Below, piece by piece: positions 1 to 8,133 of a stretch of 20,145 nucleotides of DNA; within the stretch, counting starts at the first letter, position 1, and the number at the start of each line of letters is the position of its first letter. Position numbers and translations under genes: made by a program. Source of the DNA: Desulfobacterales bacterium (lineage in GTDB: Bacteria; Desulfobacterota; Desulfobacteria; Desulfobacterales; 4be13). The notes beneath the pieces are model-generated. The model did not search any database. It was not told where the DNA came from and worked only from the letters and a program-made list of their open reading frames with translations. The stretch spans positions 1-20,145 of the forward strand of contig JAOZRQ010000009.1 of the NCBI GenBank assembly GCA_029940115.1. Direction: 5' to 3'.

Positions 1-39
1 CAGTCTGATATCCTGAAGACGCTGAACTACGACTTATAA
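1..39 (+). CDS. C-terminal tail of a gene entering from the left (partial)
   Basis: Frame 1 is open from the first base and closes at TAA 37-39, giving a 12-residue tail ending in LKTLNYDL. It is followed directly by repeat DNA, as most genes in this window are. The piece is too short to identify, and an open frame of this length can arise by chance, so confidence is low. Confidence 0.25.
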   Translation, partial: QSDILKTLNYDL

Positions 40-362
40 CCGCTTAATGTCCAAGCCTGGAACAAATTACGGGACTGACAGACCAGCTATCGTGACAGTG
101 CGCTTCAGCGTACTTGCGCTTTCAGCCGGGGGATTTATCCCTTGGCTTTAAATTCCAGGGCTGAAGAAGCTCCAAGCAGGCTGAAGCCAGCTAATGTGGC
201 AATCCAAGCCTCGGAATCAATTCCGAGGTTGAAAGTGCAAGTTGGAATCCGGAGGGGCCTGCTGGTTAATGAACTGCTTGCGGAAGGGGCGAAGGGGGTT
301 TAGGAATAAGGCTATCGTTAAATTTCAAAAACAGACAGAATGCAAAGAAAGGAGTGTGTTTT
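40..362. other. Non-coding gap with degenerate copies of the 141-bp repeat
   Basis: No convincing gene. Bases 82-260 hold diverged pieces of the repeat that is clearer at 1588-1834: the string GTGACAGTGCGCTTCAGCGT near 90, GGCTGAAGCCAGCTA near 179, and GGAATCAATTCCGAGG near 210. The last 20 bases carry the ribosome binding site of the next gene (AAGGAG, 349-354). Confidence 0.6.
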
Positions 363-1310
363 ATGAGAGCAAAACAATGGTTTTTTGGCAGTATGGTAAT
401 CTGGTTTGCGGCGACGGTTTTTGCTGTGAACTGTTTCGGGGCGGTTCCGGGGGATGCGGACGGCTCAGGAACGGTTGATTTGCAGGATGTGATCACAGCG
501 ATTCAGGTGTGTGCGGGAATGACACCCACGAGTGTTCACAAGGAAAACAGCGTGAACGACGGCAATATCGGGCTGGCCGAGGCCATAACAGCACTGCAAA
601 CTGTCGCAAGTTTCCCGTGGTACAAAGATGCGGACGGTGACGGCTATTCCGACGGTACAACACTGGTCTCATTCAGAAGGCCCTCTGAGATTTATTATGA
701 AAGAACCGAACTGATTGCCATATCTGGAGACAAAGATGACAAAGACACCAATGTCCATCCGGATACAGAGGGGAAATGGGTGGCTTTTGATAACCTGGAA
801 GTGGCTGAACCCGGGGATTCGGTTCATATAGATGTTCCCATTTCCACAACTGAGGAGGTCATTATCGAATTCGGCGTTCCAGGAATGAACGCGTCGGAAA
901 TACCGGAACAAGGAGATATTTACAATTTCTTGAACATATCCGACTGCGGATATACAACCGAGATCGGCAAACCTCAACTTCCGGTTGTCCGCCGTTACGT
1001 TGCCGTGCCTTCAGGAGCGATGGTACAGACAGAAGTGCTTGAAACCGATTACAGGGATATTGAAGGATATTCCATTTATCCGCTTCAGGATCCTCCGCCG
1101 GATATTGACGGCGCACCCGCACCTGATTTTGAAATGGATGCGGATTTGTATCAGACCGATTCGTTTTATCCGTCTGAGATTGTCAGCCTGGAAGAACAGG
1201 AGCTTTCTCACCATTTCGAGGAAGGGGGGCAACATGGCTTTTGGAGTCAGCATAATGCCTTTGAAGCTGCCTGGAAATTGCAGACACTCTTGGACAATAA
1301 CAAGGTATAA
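363..1310 (+). CDS. Secreted protein: dockerin-like repeat plus gingipain-type (C25) propeptide, probably truncated
   Basis: A 315-residue protein. ATG 363 is chosen because AAGGAG ends 8 bases upstream; an in-frame GTG at 354 overlaps that site. Residues 1-26 are a signal peptide. Residues 29-83 form two dockerin-like Ca-binding repeats (GDADGSGTVDLQDVITA, then NDGNIGLAEAITAL). Residues 88-98 (KDADGDGYSDG) and 121-134 (GDKDDKDTNVHPD) resemble thrombospondin-3/MopE-type metal loops. Residues about 200-278 match the propeptide of C25 cysteine peptidases (GKPQLPVVRRYVAVPSGA, then YPLQDPPPD, then FYPSEIVSLEE). The propeptide should be followed by a catalytic domain of several hundred residues; here the protein loses family likeness after residue 280 and stops. 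It is probably the 5' remnant of a larger exported protease gene. A small secreted protease-inhibitor-like propeptide is the alternative. Confidence 0.72.
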   Translation: MRAKQWFFGSMVIWFAATVFAVNCFGAVPGDADGSGTVDLQDVITAIQVCAGMTPTSVHKENSVNDGNIGLAEAITALQTVASFPWYKDADGDGYSDGTTLVSFRRPSEIYYERTELIAISGDKDDKDTNVHPDTEGKWVAFDNLEVAEPGDSVHIDVPISTTEEVIIEFGVPGMNASEIPEQGDIYNFLNISDCGYTTEIGKPQLPVVRRYVAVPSGAMVQTEVLETDYRDIEGYSIYPLQDPPPDIDGAPAPDFEMDADLYQTDSFYPSEIVSLEEQELSHHFEEGGQHGFWSQHNAFEAAWKLQTLLDNNKV

Positions 1311-1396
1311 GCAGGGACTGTCTGCCAAAGAACAGCCCCCGAAAGTCTGGATAATGGACCAACACGAATCACAGTTTCAAACACAAGGAGCGAAAA

Positions 1397-1717
1397 ATGA
1401 CAATGCCTTATGAAGAAATCACTTCTCTTATCGGAGAAATGAAACAGACAGAAGATGAAATAGAACGTCTTGAGCAACGGAAAAAAAATATTGGAAAGAA
1501 TATCGCAGCCGCATTTGCAAACCATCTGAATCCGATTTACCGAAACTGGCGGGGAGCGGGTTGTGGTTGTCGATTTCCGATCGAGTCGGCTGAAGCCAGC
1601 TACTGTGACAGTGCGCTTTGGCGTACTTTCGCTGTCAGCCGGGGGATTGATCCCCCGGCGGCGATGGACATGGCGCAAAGACCCGGAATCAAGCCCCGAA
1701 ATCAATTCCGGGGCTGA
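1397..1717 (+). CDS. Short coiled-coil hypothetical protein running into repeat DNA
   Basis: A 106-codon frame with a good ribosome binding site (AAGGAG about 8 bases before ATG 1397). Residues 1-45 are charged and helical (EEITSLIGEMKQTEDEIERL and onward), typical of a small coiled-coil protein. From about residue 64 the frame is encoded by the dispersed repeat that begins at 1588, so the native C-terminus has probably been lost or replaced. No family recognised. The start and first 60 residues look like real coding sequence; the rest does not. Confidence 0.4.
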   Translation: MTMPYEEITSLIGEMKQTEDEIERLEQRKKNIGKNIAAAFANHLNPIYRNWRGAGCGCRFPIESAEASYCDSALWRTFAVSRGIDPPAAMDMAQRPGIKPRNQFRG

Positions 1718-1834
1718 AAGCGCAAGCAGGCTGAAGCCAGCTACTGTGACAGTGCGCTTCAGCGTACTTTCGCTGTCAGTCGGGGGATTGATCCCCCGGA
1801 TTGATCCCCCGCCTAAAGGCGGAACTACAAACTG
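1588..1834. repeat. Tandem 141-bp repeat with internal palindromes, ending in a GGCGGAACTACAAACTG half-hairpin
   Basis: GGCTGAAGCCAGCTACTGTG starts at 1588 and again at 1729 (period 141). Each unit carries a palindrome built on GGGGGATTGATCCCCC (for example 1639-1658, 9-bp arms around TG) and the first also has a second stem around AAATCAATT. Diverged copies lie at 82-260. The right end (1806-1834) is half of the hairpin family seen complete at 16355-16419. Confidence 0.8.
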
Positions 1835-1885
1835 GTTACTGAAGTCGCCAGCGGCGAATTATCATGATTGAAAGGAGAAACATCC

Positions 1886-2296
1886 ATGAAAGTTCTGAAG
1901 ATTGATCACCTCGGCATCGCGGTAAAGAGCATCGAGGAAGGGAAAAACTTCTGGTCAGGCGTTCTGGGCCTTGACTTTGAAGGCACGGAGACCGTTACGG
2001 AGCAGAAAGTCACCACCGCGTTCTTTCCGGTGAGTGAGAGCGAAGTGGAACTGCTCGAAGCCACCGAACCCGACGGCCCGGTGGCCAAATTCATCGAGAA
2101 AAAGGGGCAGGGCATCCACCATGTGGCCTTCCGCGTGGAGAACGTCGAGGAAGCCCTTGCGGAACTCAAGGAGAAAGGCGTGAAGCTGATTGATGAAAAA
2201 CCGAGAATCGGCGCCGGCGGGGCCAAGATCGCTTTCCTGCATCCCAAAGCCACCAACGGCATCTTGGTGGAGCTGTGCCAAAGAAGTGAGGAGTGA
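1886..2296 (+). CDS. mce: Methylmalonyl-CoA epimerase
   Basis: A 136-residue single-domain VOC/glyoxalase-fold protein, the normal length for the family. It interconverts (S)- and (R)-methylmalonyl-CoA in the cytoplasm, feeding the adjacent mutase. Start ATG 1886 has AAAGGAG 8 bases upstream. Family features visible: the N-terminal IDHLGIAV with metal ligand H8, the central acidic strand VELLEATEPDGPVAKFIEKK, GIHHVAFRV with ligand H79, and the C-terminal GILVELCQ with ligand E129. The ligand assignment is by recalled similarity to characterised epimerases. The stop TGA sits inside a GTGAGGA heptamer repeat, 38 bases before the mutase start, so the two genes are surely one operon. Confidence 0.95.
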   Translation: MKVLKIDHLGIAVKSIEEGKNFWSGVLGLDFEGTETVTEQKVTTAFFPVSESEVELLEATEPDGPVAKFIEKKGQGIHHVAFRVENVEEALAELKEKGVKLIDEKPRIGAGGAKIAFLHPKATNGILVELCQRSEE

Positions 2297-2303
2297 GGAG
2301 TAA
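2287..2303. repeat. Short GTGAGGA heptamer repeat containing the mce stop
   Basis: Two and a half units (GTGAGGA GTGAGGA GTA) spanning the end of the epimerase gene. The gene stops at TGA 2294-2296 inside the second unit. Too short to be significant alone; reported because longer heptamer arrays end other genes in this window. Confidence 0.4.
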
Positions 2304-2334
2304 GTACAATCAAAACACGAAGGAGCAAAAATCA

Positions 2335-4464
2335 ATGGCAGAACATCCTGAATTTCAGAAGTGGCAGGAACTTGCATCCAAGCAGTTGAAAGGCCGATCA
2401 CCGGACGAGCTGAAATGGAATACCCCTGAAGGCATCGAGGTGAAGCCGCTTTACACGGCGGAAGACCTTGAGGAGATGGAACATCTGAACACCCTCCCCG
2501 GGTTTGCGCCGTATGTCCGAGGCCCCATGGCCACCATGTATGCGGGCCGTCCATGGACCATCCGCCAATATGCGGGATTCTCCACTGCGAAAGACTCGAA
2601 TGCGTTCTACAGAAGGAACCTCGCGGCCGGTCAGAAGGGCCTCTCGGTCGCGTTTGACCTGGCCACGCACCGGGGATATGATTCGGATCATCCGAGAGTA
2701 TCCGGCGATATCGGCAAGGCCGGGGTTGCGGTCGATTCGGTGGAGGACATGAAGATCCTCTTTGACCAGATCCCCTTGGATCAGATGTCGGTCTCCATGA
2801 CCATGAACGGCGCGGTGCTTCCGATCATGGCCGGTTACATCGTGGCCGCAGAGGAGCAGGGCGTGAAGCAGGAGCAGCTCAACGGAACCATCCAGAACGA
2901 CATCCTCAAGGAATACCTCACGCGGAACACCTACATCTATCCGCCGGAGCCATCCATGCGGATCGTGTCGGACATCATCGGCTACTGCTCCCAGAACATG
3001 CCCCGATTCAACACCATCAGCATCAGCGGATATCATATGATGGAGGCCGGCGCGGATTCGGTCCTTCAGACCGCGTTCACCTTGGCCGACGGCGTGGAAT
3101 ACGTCCGGGCCGCATTGAACGCGGGACTCGACATTGACAAGTTCGCGCCCCGCCTCTCCTTCTTCTTTGGCGTCGGCATGAACTTTTTCATGGAGATCGC
3201 GATGTTGCGTGCGGCCCGGTTCCTGTGGCATCGTCTCATGAGCCAGTTCAACCCCCAGAATCCGAAATCCTCCATGCTGAGAACCCACGTCCAGACCTCC
3301 GGGTGGAGCCTCACCGCGCAGGATCCGTACAACAACGTCATCCGCACCACTCTGGAATGCTTGGCCGCGGCCTTGGGCGGGACCCAGTCGTTGCACACCA
3401 ACTCCTTTGATGAGGCGGTGGGCCTTCCCACCGATTTCTCCGCGAGAATCTCCAGAAACACCCAGATCATCGTTCAGGAGGAATCTCAGATTTGCAGAAC
3501 CGTTGATCCGCTGGCCGGGTCCTACTATGTGGAATACCTGACCGACAGCATTGTCAAGGAGGCCCAGAAGATCATTGACGAGGTGGAGGAAATGGGCGGC
3601 ATGGCCAAGGCGATTGCCACCGGAATGCCCAAGATGCGGGTGGAAGAGTCCGCGGCCCGGAAGCAGGCCCGGATTGACATGGGCAAAGAGGTGATTGTCG
3701 GCGTGAACAAGTACCAGTTGGCCGAGGAGGGTATAGATCTGGATGTTCTGGAAATCCCTGCCGCGGTCCGTGATGAGCAGGTCGCGAGGCTGAAGGAGAT
3801 CAGGAGTGCCCGAGATAATGACGCGGCTCAGAAAGCCCTCGACGTGGTGACAAAAGTCGCGGAGGCCGACGGCAATCTGCTCGACGTCAGCATTGCCGCG
3901 ATCCGGGCCAGGGCCACCGTCGGGGAGATTTCAGACGCGATGGAAAAGGTGTTCGGACGCTTTGTGGCCATGACCCAGTGCATCTCCGGCGTGTATGCGG
4001 CAGAGTACGGGGAGAGCGAGATCATTGATGCGATCCGGAAGCGGACCGAGGCGTTCGCGGAAAAGACCGGCAGACGACCGAGAATCCTCGTGACCAAGAT
4101 GGGTCAGGACGGCCATGACCGGGGCATCAAGGTGATCGCGACCGCGTATGCGGATCTCGGGTTTGACGTGGATATCAGCCCCATGTTCCAGACCCCTGAG
4201 GAGGCCGCGAAGATGGCGGTGGAGAACGACGTGCATATTGTGGGCGCGTCGAGTTTGGCCGCGGGACACAAGACCTTGGTTCCCGCGCTGATCGAAGCCC
4301 TCAAAAAGGAGGGGGCGGAGGATATTCTGGTCATTGCCGGCGGGGTCATTCCGCTGGGGGATTATGACTTCCTCCGTGAAAAGGGAACCGCGCTGGTATT
4401 CGGTCCCGGAACGTCTGTTACGGAGTCTGCAAACAAAGTGCTCAATATGCTGGAAAAACATTAA
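2335..4464 (+). CDS. Methylmalonyl-CoA mutase, single-chain B12-dependent
   Basis: A 709-residue protein converting (R)-methylmalonyl-CoA to succinyl-CoA with adenosylcobalamin. Start ATG 2335 follows AAGGAG at 2320-2325; an upstream in-frame start at 2293 is inside the epimerase gene and lacks such a site. The substrate-binding TIM barrel covers residues 15 to about 540 (RPWTIRQYAGFSTAKDSNAF with Y79, SISGYHMMEAGA with H234, and RTHVQTSGWSLTAQDPYNN). The C-terminal B12 domain begins near 570 and carries the base-off motif DGHDRG with D592, H594 (cobalt ligand) and G597, then SSLAAGH and IAGGVIP. Y79 and H234 correspond to active-site residues of the Propionibacterium enzyme by recalled alignment. 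It lies 38 bp after mce; meaB is next but separated by an inserted element. All catalytic motifs appear intact. Confidence 0.98.
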   Translation: MAEHPEFQKWQELASKQLKGRSPDELKWNTPEGIEVKPLYTAEDLEEMEHLNTLPGFAPYVRGPMATMYAGRPWTIRQYAGFSTAKDSNAFYRRNLAAGQKGLSVAFDLATHRGYDSDHPRVSGDIGKAGVAVDSVEDMKILFDQIPLDQMSVSMTMNGAVLPIMAGYIVAAEEQGVKQEQLNGTIQNDILKEYLTRNTYIYPPEPSMRIVSDIIGYCSQNMPRFNTISISGYHMMEAGADSVLQTAFTLADGVEYVRAALNAGLDIDKFAPRLSFFFGVGMNFFMEIAMLRAARFLWHRLMSQFNPQNPKSSMLRTHVQTSGWSLTAQDPYNNVIRTTLECLAAALGGTQSLHTNSFDEAVGLPTDFSARISRNTQIIVQEESQICRTVDPLAGSYYVEYLTDSIVKEAQKIIDEVEEMGGMAKAIATGMPKMRVEESAARKQARIDMGKEVIVGVNKYQLAEEGIDLDVLEIPAAVRDEQVARLKEIRSARDNDAAQKALDVVTKVAEADGNLLDVSIAAIRARATVGEISDAMEKVFGRFVAMTQCISGVYAAEYGESEIIDAIRKRTEAFAEKTGRRPRILVTKMGQDGHDRGIKVIATAYADLGFDVDISPMFQTPEEAAKMAVENDVHIVGASSLAAGHKTLVPALIEALKKEGAEDILVIAGGVIPLGDYDFLREKGTALVFGPGTSVTESANKVLNMLEKH

Positions 4465-4467
4465 CAT

Positions 4468-4764
4468 ATGGGTGGGGCAAGCCCATACGCATCAAGCTAC
4501 TACAGCACTTTGTAAGTCCGTGACCCTTCACGCTCCCGCCGGATTGCCAAATCCGGCGGCTTGGATCACCGCCGGATTTGGCAATCCGGGGTGACGAATT
4601 TGCAAGTTGCTGTATTAGGACTTCAAGCCCCTGTCTTTGTTGGCCCCATGAGATGGCCAGCTTGGCGGGCGCAGATCGGATGACCGCACCGGACGGGGCT
4701 TCGGGAATTGGACTGGCCCTTAGCTTGATGCGTATGAGGGCAAGCCCCGGCAAGCCCCACCTAT
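4468..4764. mobile_element. Inverted-repeat element D1 (297 bp) between the mutase and meaB
   Basis: The left end carries CATACGCATCAAGCTA (about 4484-4499) and the right end its complement TAGCTTGATGCGTATG (from 4721). Both ends are bordered by GGTGGGGC/GCCCCACC-type sequence. No ORF of its own. It is related to element D2 at 5827-5996 on the other side of meaB: shared ends and a shared interior segment beginning GGACTTCAAGCCCC here and GACCTCGAAGCCCC there. D1 is longer because another element (4500-4615) sits inside its left part. The element ends only 15 bp before the meaB start. Confidence 0.75.
4500..4615. mobile_element. Nested 116-bp element with 27-bp imperfect terminal repeats and TA target duplication
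   Basis: It begins CTACAGCACTTTGTAAGTCC and ends with a sequence whose complement begins ATACAGCAACTTGCAAATTC; about 20 of the first 27 positions match. TA lies immediately on both sides (4498-4499 and 4616-4617), and the uninterrupted sister element D2 has a single TA there. Its centre is a perfect 21-bp inverted repeat (4539-4559 with 4569-4589, loop of 9) carrying the dispersed GGATTGCCAAATCC core. TA duplication is what IS630/Tc1-mariner transposases produce, so a non-autonomous element of that type is inferred. Confidence 0.65.
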
Positions 4765-4779
4765 CTGCATAACTGGACA

Positions 4780-5814
4780 ATGAAAATGATAGTCAATGAT
4801 CCTAAGTATTATGTTCAAGGCGTACTGGAGGGGAACCGGCGGGTCCTCTCCAAGACCATCACCCTGATTGAAAGCGCGCTCCCCGCGCATCGGGAGCTGG
4901 CCCAGCGCGTCGTTGACGAACTGCTCCCCCACACCGGCCAGTCGGTCCGCTTGGGGATCACCGGGGTTCCGGGCGTGGGGAAGAGTACCTTTATCGAGAG
5001 TTTCGGCATGATGCTCACGCGGGAGAAGACGCATCCTTTGAAAAAGGATGCCAGCCTCTGGAGGCCGCACAAGGTGGCTGTGCTCACAGTGGATCCGAGC
5101 AGTACGCGGAGTGGCGGGAGCGTCCTCGCGGACAAGACGCGCATGGAGAAGCTCTCTGTCGAGGAGAGGGCCTTTATCCGGCCCTCCCCTTCGGGGGGAA
5201 CTCTGGGCGGCGTGGCGAGAAAGACCCGGGAAACCATGCTGGCCTGTGAGGCCGCCGGTTTTGATGTGATCATCGTTGAGACGGTGGGTGTGGGCCAGTC
5301 TGAGACCACGGTGGCCTCCATGGTCGACTTCTTCTTGGTGCTGATGCTGGCCGGCGCGGGGGATGAGCTCCAAGGAATCAAGAAGGGGGTCTTGGAGCTG
5401 GCCGACGCGATCACCATCAACAAGGCCGATGGGGACAATGTCGAAAAGGCCGAGCGGGCAAAGCGGGAATACCAATCCGCGCTGCATCTTCTCAGACCCT
5501 CCAGTCCAACTTGGGATCCGCCAGTGCTGACATGCAGCGCGCTGGAGACCACCGGCCTCGACACGCTGTGGCGCACCATTCTGGATCACCGGGAGAGGCT
5601 TCTGAACACCGGTGAGCTGGAGGAGAGGCGCAAAAAACAGGCGTTGAACTGGATGTGGTCCTTGGTGGAGGAGGGGCTTAGGGATCGGTTTCATAAACAT
5701 CCTGAAGTCAAGAAGCGGCTCCCCACCATCACCCGCGACGTGGAAAAAGGAGAGACTGCGGCCACCCTTGCGGCGATTCATCTGCTTGGTTTGCTGGATA
5801 ACACTTCAACCTGA
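4780..5814 (+). CDS. meaB: MeaB/ArgK-type G3E GTPase, chaperone of methylmalonyl-CoA mutase
   Basis: A 344-residue GTPase that guards methylmalonyl-CoA mutase: it gates cofactor loading and helps replace damaged cobalamin. Walker A GVPGVGKST is at residues 62-70, VDPSSTRSGGSVLADKTRM is near 105-125, the ETVGVGQSE switch follows, and NKAD is at 214-217. Length is near normal for the family (about 320-340). The surplus is partly explained by roughly 13 extra residues (THPLKKDASLWRP) between the Walker helix and the KVAVLTVDPSS strand; their DNA is two adjacent palindromes. The start ATG 4780 has no clear Shine-Dalgarno, because element D1 occupies the upstream region; ATG 4786 is possible. The gene follows the mutase as expected, but D1 and D2 now isolate it on both sides. 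Confidence 0.96.
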   Translation: MKMIVNDPKYYVQGVLEGNRRVLSKTITLIESALPAHRELAQRVVDELLPHTGQSVRLGITGVPGVGKSTFIESFGMMLTREKTHPLKKDASLWRPHKVAVLTVDPSSTRSGGSVLADKTRMEKLSVEERAFIRPSPSGGTLGGVARKTRETMLACEAAGFDVIIVETVGVGQSETTVASMVDFFLVLMLAGAGDELQGIKKGVLELADAITINKADGDNVEKAERAKREYQSALHLLRPSSPTWDPPVLTCSALETTGLDTLWRTILDHRERLLNTGELEERRKKQALNWMWSLVEEGLRDRFHKHPEVKKRLPTITRDVEKGETAATLAAIHLLGLLDNTST

Positions 5815-5826
5815 TACAATGATACA

Positions 5827-5996
5827 ATGGTGGGGCGTTGCCCCATACGCATCAAGCTAAGACCTCGAAGCCCCGTTTTCACGGGCATCCTGGAATGGCG
5901 CGTCATGACATCCGGAAATCGCAAGGCCGCTTCGGACAGGGGTTTGGAATCCGGAAAACCCCTTAGCTTGATGCGTATGGGGCGTTGCCCCACCAT
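5827..5996. mobile_element. Inverted-repeat element D2 (170 bp) downstream of meaB
   Basis: Bounded by ATGGTGGGGC (5827 onward) and GCCCCACCAT (ending 5996). The arms continue with CATACGCATCAAGCTAAG on the left and its complement CTTAGCTTGATGCGTATG on the right, giving about 30 paired bases each side. Each arm also contains its own mini-hairpin GGGGCGTTGCCCC. No ORF. Sister of D1. A short GATACAAT duplication (5813-5828) precedes the left end and overlaps the meaB stop. Confidence 0.8.
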
Positions 5997-6086
5997 GACT
6001 GAGTAGGACAAATTTGCAATTTGCTTCAAGGCACAATTTGAAAAATGGTGCTACATTGCACTGCATACTTGGAAAGAGGACACAAA

Positions 6087-8131
6087 ATGTCAACCTGGAA
6101 AGAAATTGATCCCCATCTGAAACTGGAACGGATTCGGGTCCGGAATTTCCGGAACATCCGTGAGTTGGATGTCACCATACCCGAAGAGAAGAACATCATC
6201 TGCTTGGTCGGCCCGAACGGCGGGGGGAAATCAGCGGTGTTGTCCCTGATTGTGAATGCGCTTTGCAATTTGACCCATGAGTCCGGCCCTGACCAGCCCG
6301 GTATTAGTAAATTTCGCCGGGTATGGACCACAGGTGAGATAGGGAATGAAGGGCCTGCTTTTGCTTTTCTTCTGGATTGCAAATATGAAGATAGCAAACC
6401 TCAATATCAGTTATCCATAAAAAAGCCTGATGTCAGTAATGATGATAATTTCGTGTCAGAGTTACGCGAAAAATTTGATATCCCTCATTCAGATGACTGG
6501 GAATTTGACAGGTGGAAAAGCCGTCCATCGGTCAAAACAGACCCGTTAGCTCGAAGCGTATTCCTCTTTCGACCTTCGGATCGCTTTGAAATTCCATATT
6601 ATGAGGAGGAGCAAGATTTAAGTGTAGCTCCCAGAACCGCTGTGAAGATGGATGGTCAGAGATTGTATCCGGTACAATCCAAATCCGGCTTATCGGAACT
6701 CGAAAGTCTGATTTTAGATATGGCTTTAGATGGCAAAATGGGTAATAGATATGGAAGATGGGCTACTACTATGATCGTAAGCATATTAAAATCTTTCAGA
6801 GGAGAAAGAAACGAAGGATTGTCTATTCAACGCTGGCCTTTTCGGCGCGTCGGATTAGGCCAGTTAAATGCACTTTCTTTATTATCCGGTGGAGAATTGG
6901 ACATTATTGTAACCGTTGGAGACATCATTTCACAGCAACTCTATCTGCTACAAAAATTTCAGCCGGATACAGACTATGAAGTCATGCCATCAGGTTGGGT
7001 TTTCATAGATGAGGTGGATGCCCATTTGCACCCTCAGTGGCAGCAAAAAGTGTTGCCGGTGCTTTCTGAATCGTTTCCAACCATAAACTTCATGGTGACA
7101 ACCCACAGCCCGTTTGTTCTGAGATCATTGCCGAGAAACCGCTTTTTCACATATGCGCTGGAACAAGCGTATAAGGACGATGACAAAAGACGGCCTTTTC
7201 CCTTAATCAGAAAATATCCCTATGTCGCCAGACTGAAAAATTTTAATGAAAGACATGAATACTGGCAGAAGAACCAGCCTCTTTTTGACAAGCCAGCCAA
7301 CGAAGATCATTTTGATTTCAGCCATTATCTGATGGAAAGAGTCTACTATGATGGCTCAATGGAGGAATTCATTTCTCCCAAGGAGAACAGAAGGATATCC
7401 CTGCTCCCATTTCATGCTTCCCACATGTTCAGGGAAATGCTGATGCATCTTGTTTATGTGGGGCCGTTGCGCCGCTTCCCGGAAAGATATTACAGTTTCA
7501 CCGGAAACAGAGCCCGATATGTGGGCAAGTCGGGGGAATTTGTCGCGGACATCCTTCTTTCTGACCCAAAAATCTTGGATAAGATCAACGAGCAGTTTGA
7601 GCACCTCAATCTGGGGTATGAACTCAAGGTGGCGAATCTTAGGGATCAGACCTCCGACATCGAGAAGCTGCGGACACTCAGATTGAAAGAGACCGCCAGC
7701 GGAACCTATGTCGGATTCACGGATGTCGGGTTTGGCATCAGCCAACTGCTTCCGATTGTTGTTCAGAGCATGGTGTATAAAGGACAGATGCTTCTCATTG
7801 AGCAACCGGAGCTCCACCTGCACCCTGCCCTCCAGACGGAGATGGGGGACATGTTCATCCGATCCGCCTTGGGGAGAATCAGAACACGTTCATCATTGAA
7901 ACCCACAGTGAGCACCTGATTCTGCGACTCCTCCGGCGAGTCCGGGAGACAACGGACGGTGAGCTTCCCCAAGGGATTCCTGAAATAAGACCGGAGCATC
8001 TGTCAGTGTTGTATGTGGAACCGGGTCAAAATGGATCCTCCGTGTTCCATATCCCGGTGAATGAGGACGGCGAGTTTGACGGATTCTGGCCAAGCGGTTT
8101 TTTTCATGAACATTCAAAGGAGCTGTTTTGA
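6087..8131 (+). pseudogene. Chimeric double AAA ATPase (OLD/DUF3696-like C-terminal half) with a frameshift
   Basis: ATG 6087 has AGAGGA 6 bases upstream. Frame one runs to TGA at 7919 (610 residues). Residues 1 to about 350 are a complete SMC/ABC-like AAA ATPase: Walker A GPNGGGKS at 42-49, signature LSGGE at 266-270, Walker B FIDEVDAHLHPQ with D308/E309, H-loop THSPF with H340. From about 440 a second ATPase C-half begins (YVGPLRRFPERYY near 457; GFGISQLLPIVVQ; LLIEQPELHLHP with E572) but has no Walker A of its own. At the GGGG run 7871-7874 the reading shifts to the -1 frame, which continues as ENQNTFIIETHSEHLILRLL and ends at TGA 8129-8131. One missing G restores a product of about 681 residues. 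ATPases of this class usually act in phage defence or DNA repair. The first half is visibly AT-richer than the surrounding genes, which fits acquisition by transfer. Confidence 0.8.
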
Positions 8132-8133
8132 TT

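Noticed and set aside
242..478. Cysteine-rich small protein ahead of the secreted protein
   Set aside because: It overlaps the signal-peptide coding region in another frame and has no ribosome binding site.
2398..3396. Long open frame antisense to the mutase
   Set aside because: Antisense to a clear, conserved gene in GC-rich DNA; its composition (Arg/His/Gly-rich) is that of a shadow frame.
7868..7880. Programmed -1 frameshift in the ATPase gene
   Set aside because: CTTGGGGA is not a strong heptameric slip site and no clear downstream structure was seen; a missing G explains it more simply. Kept only as an alternative.
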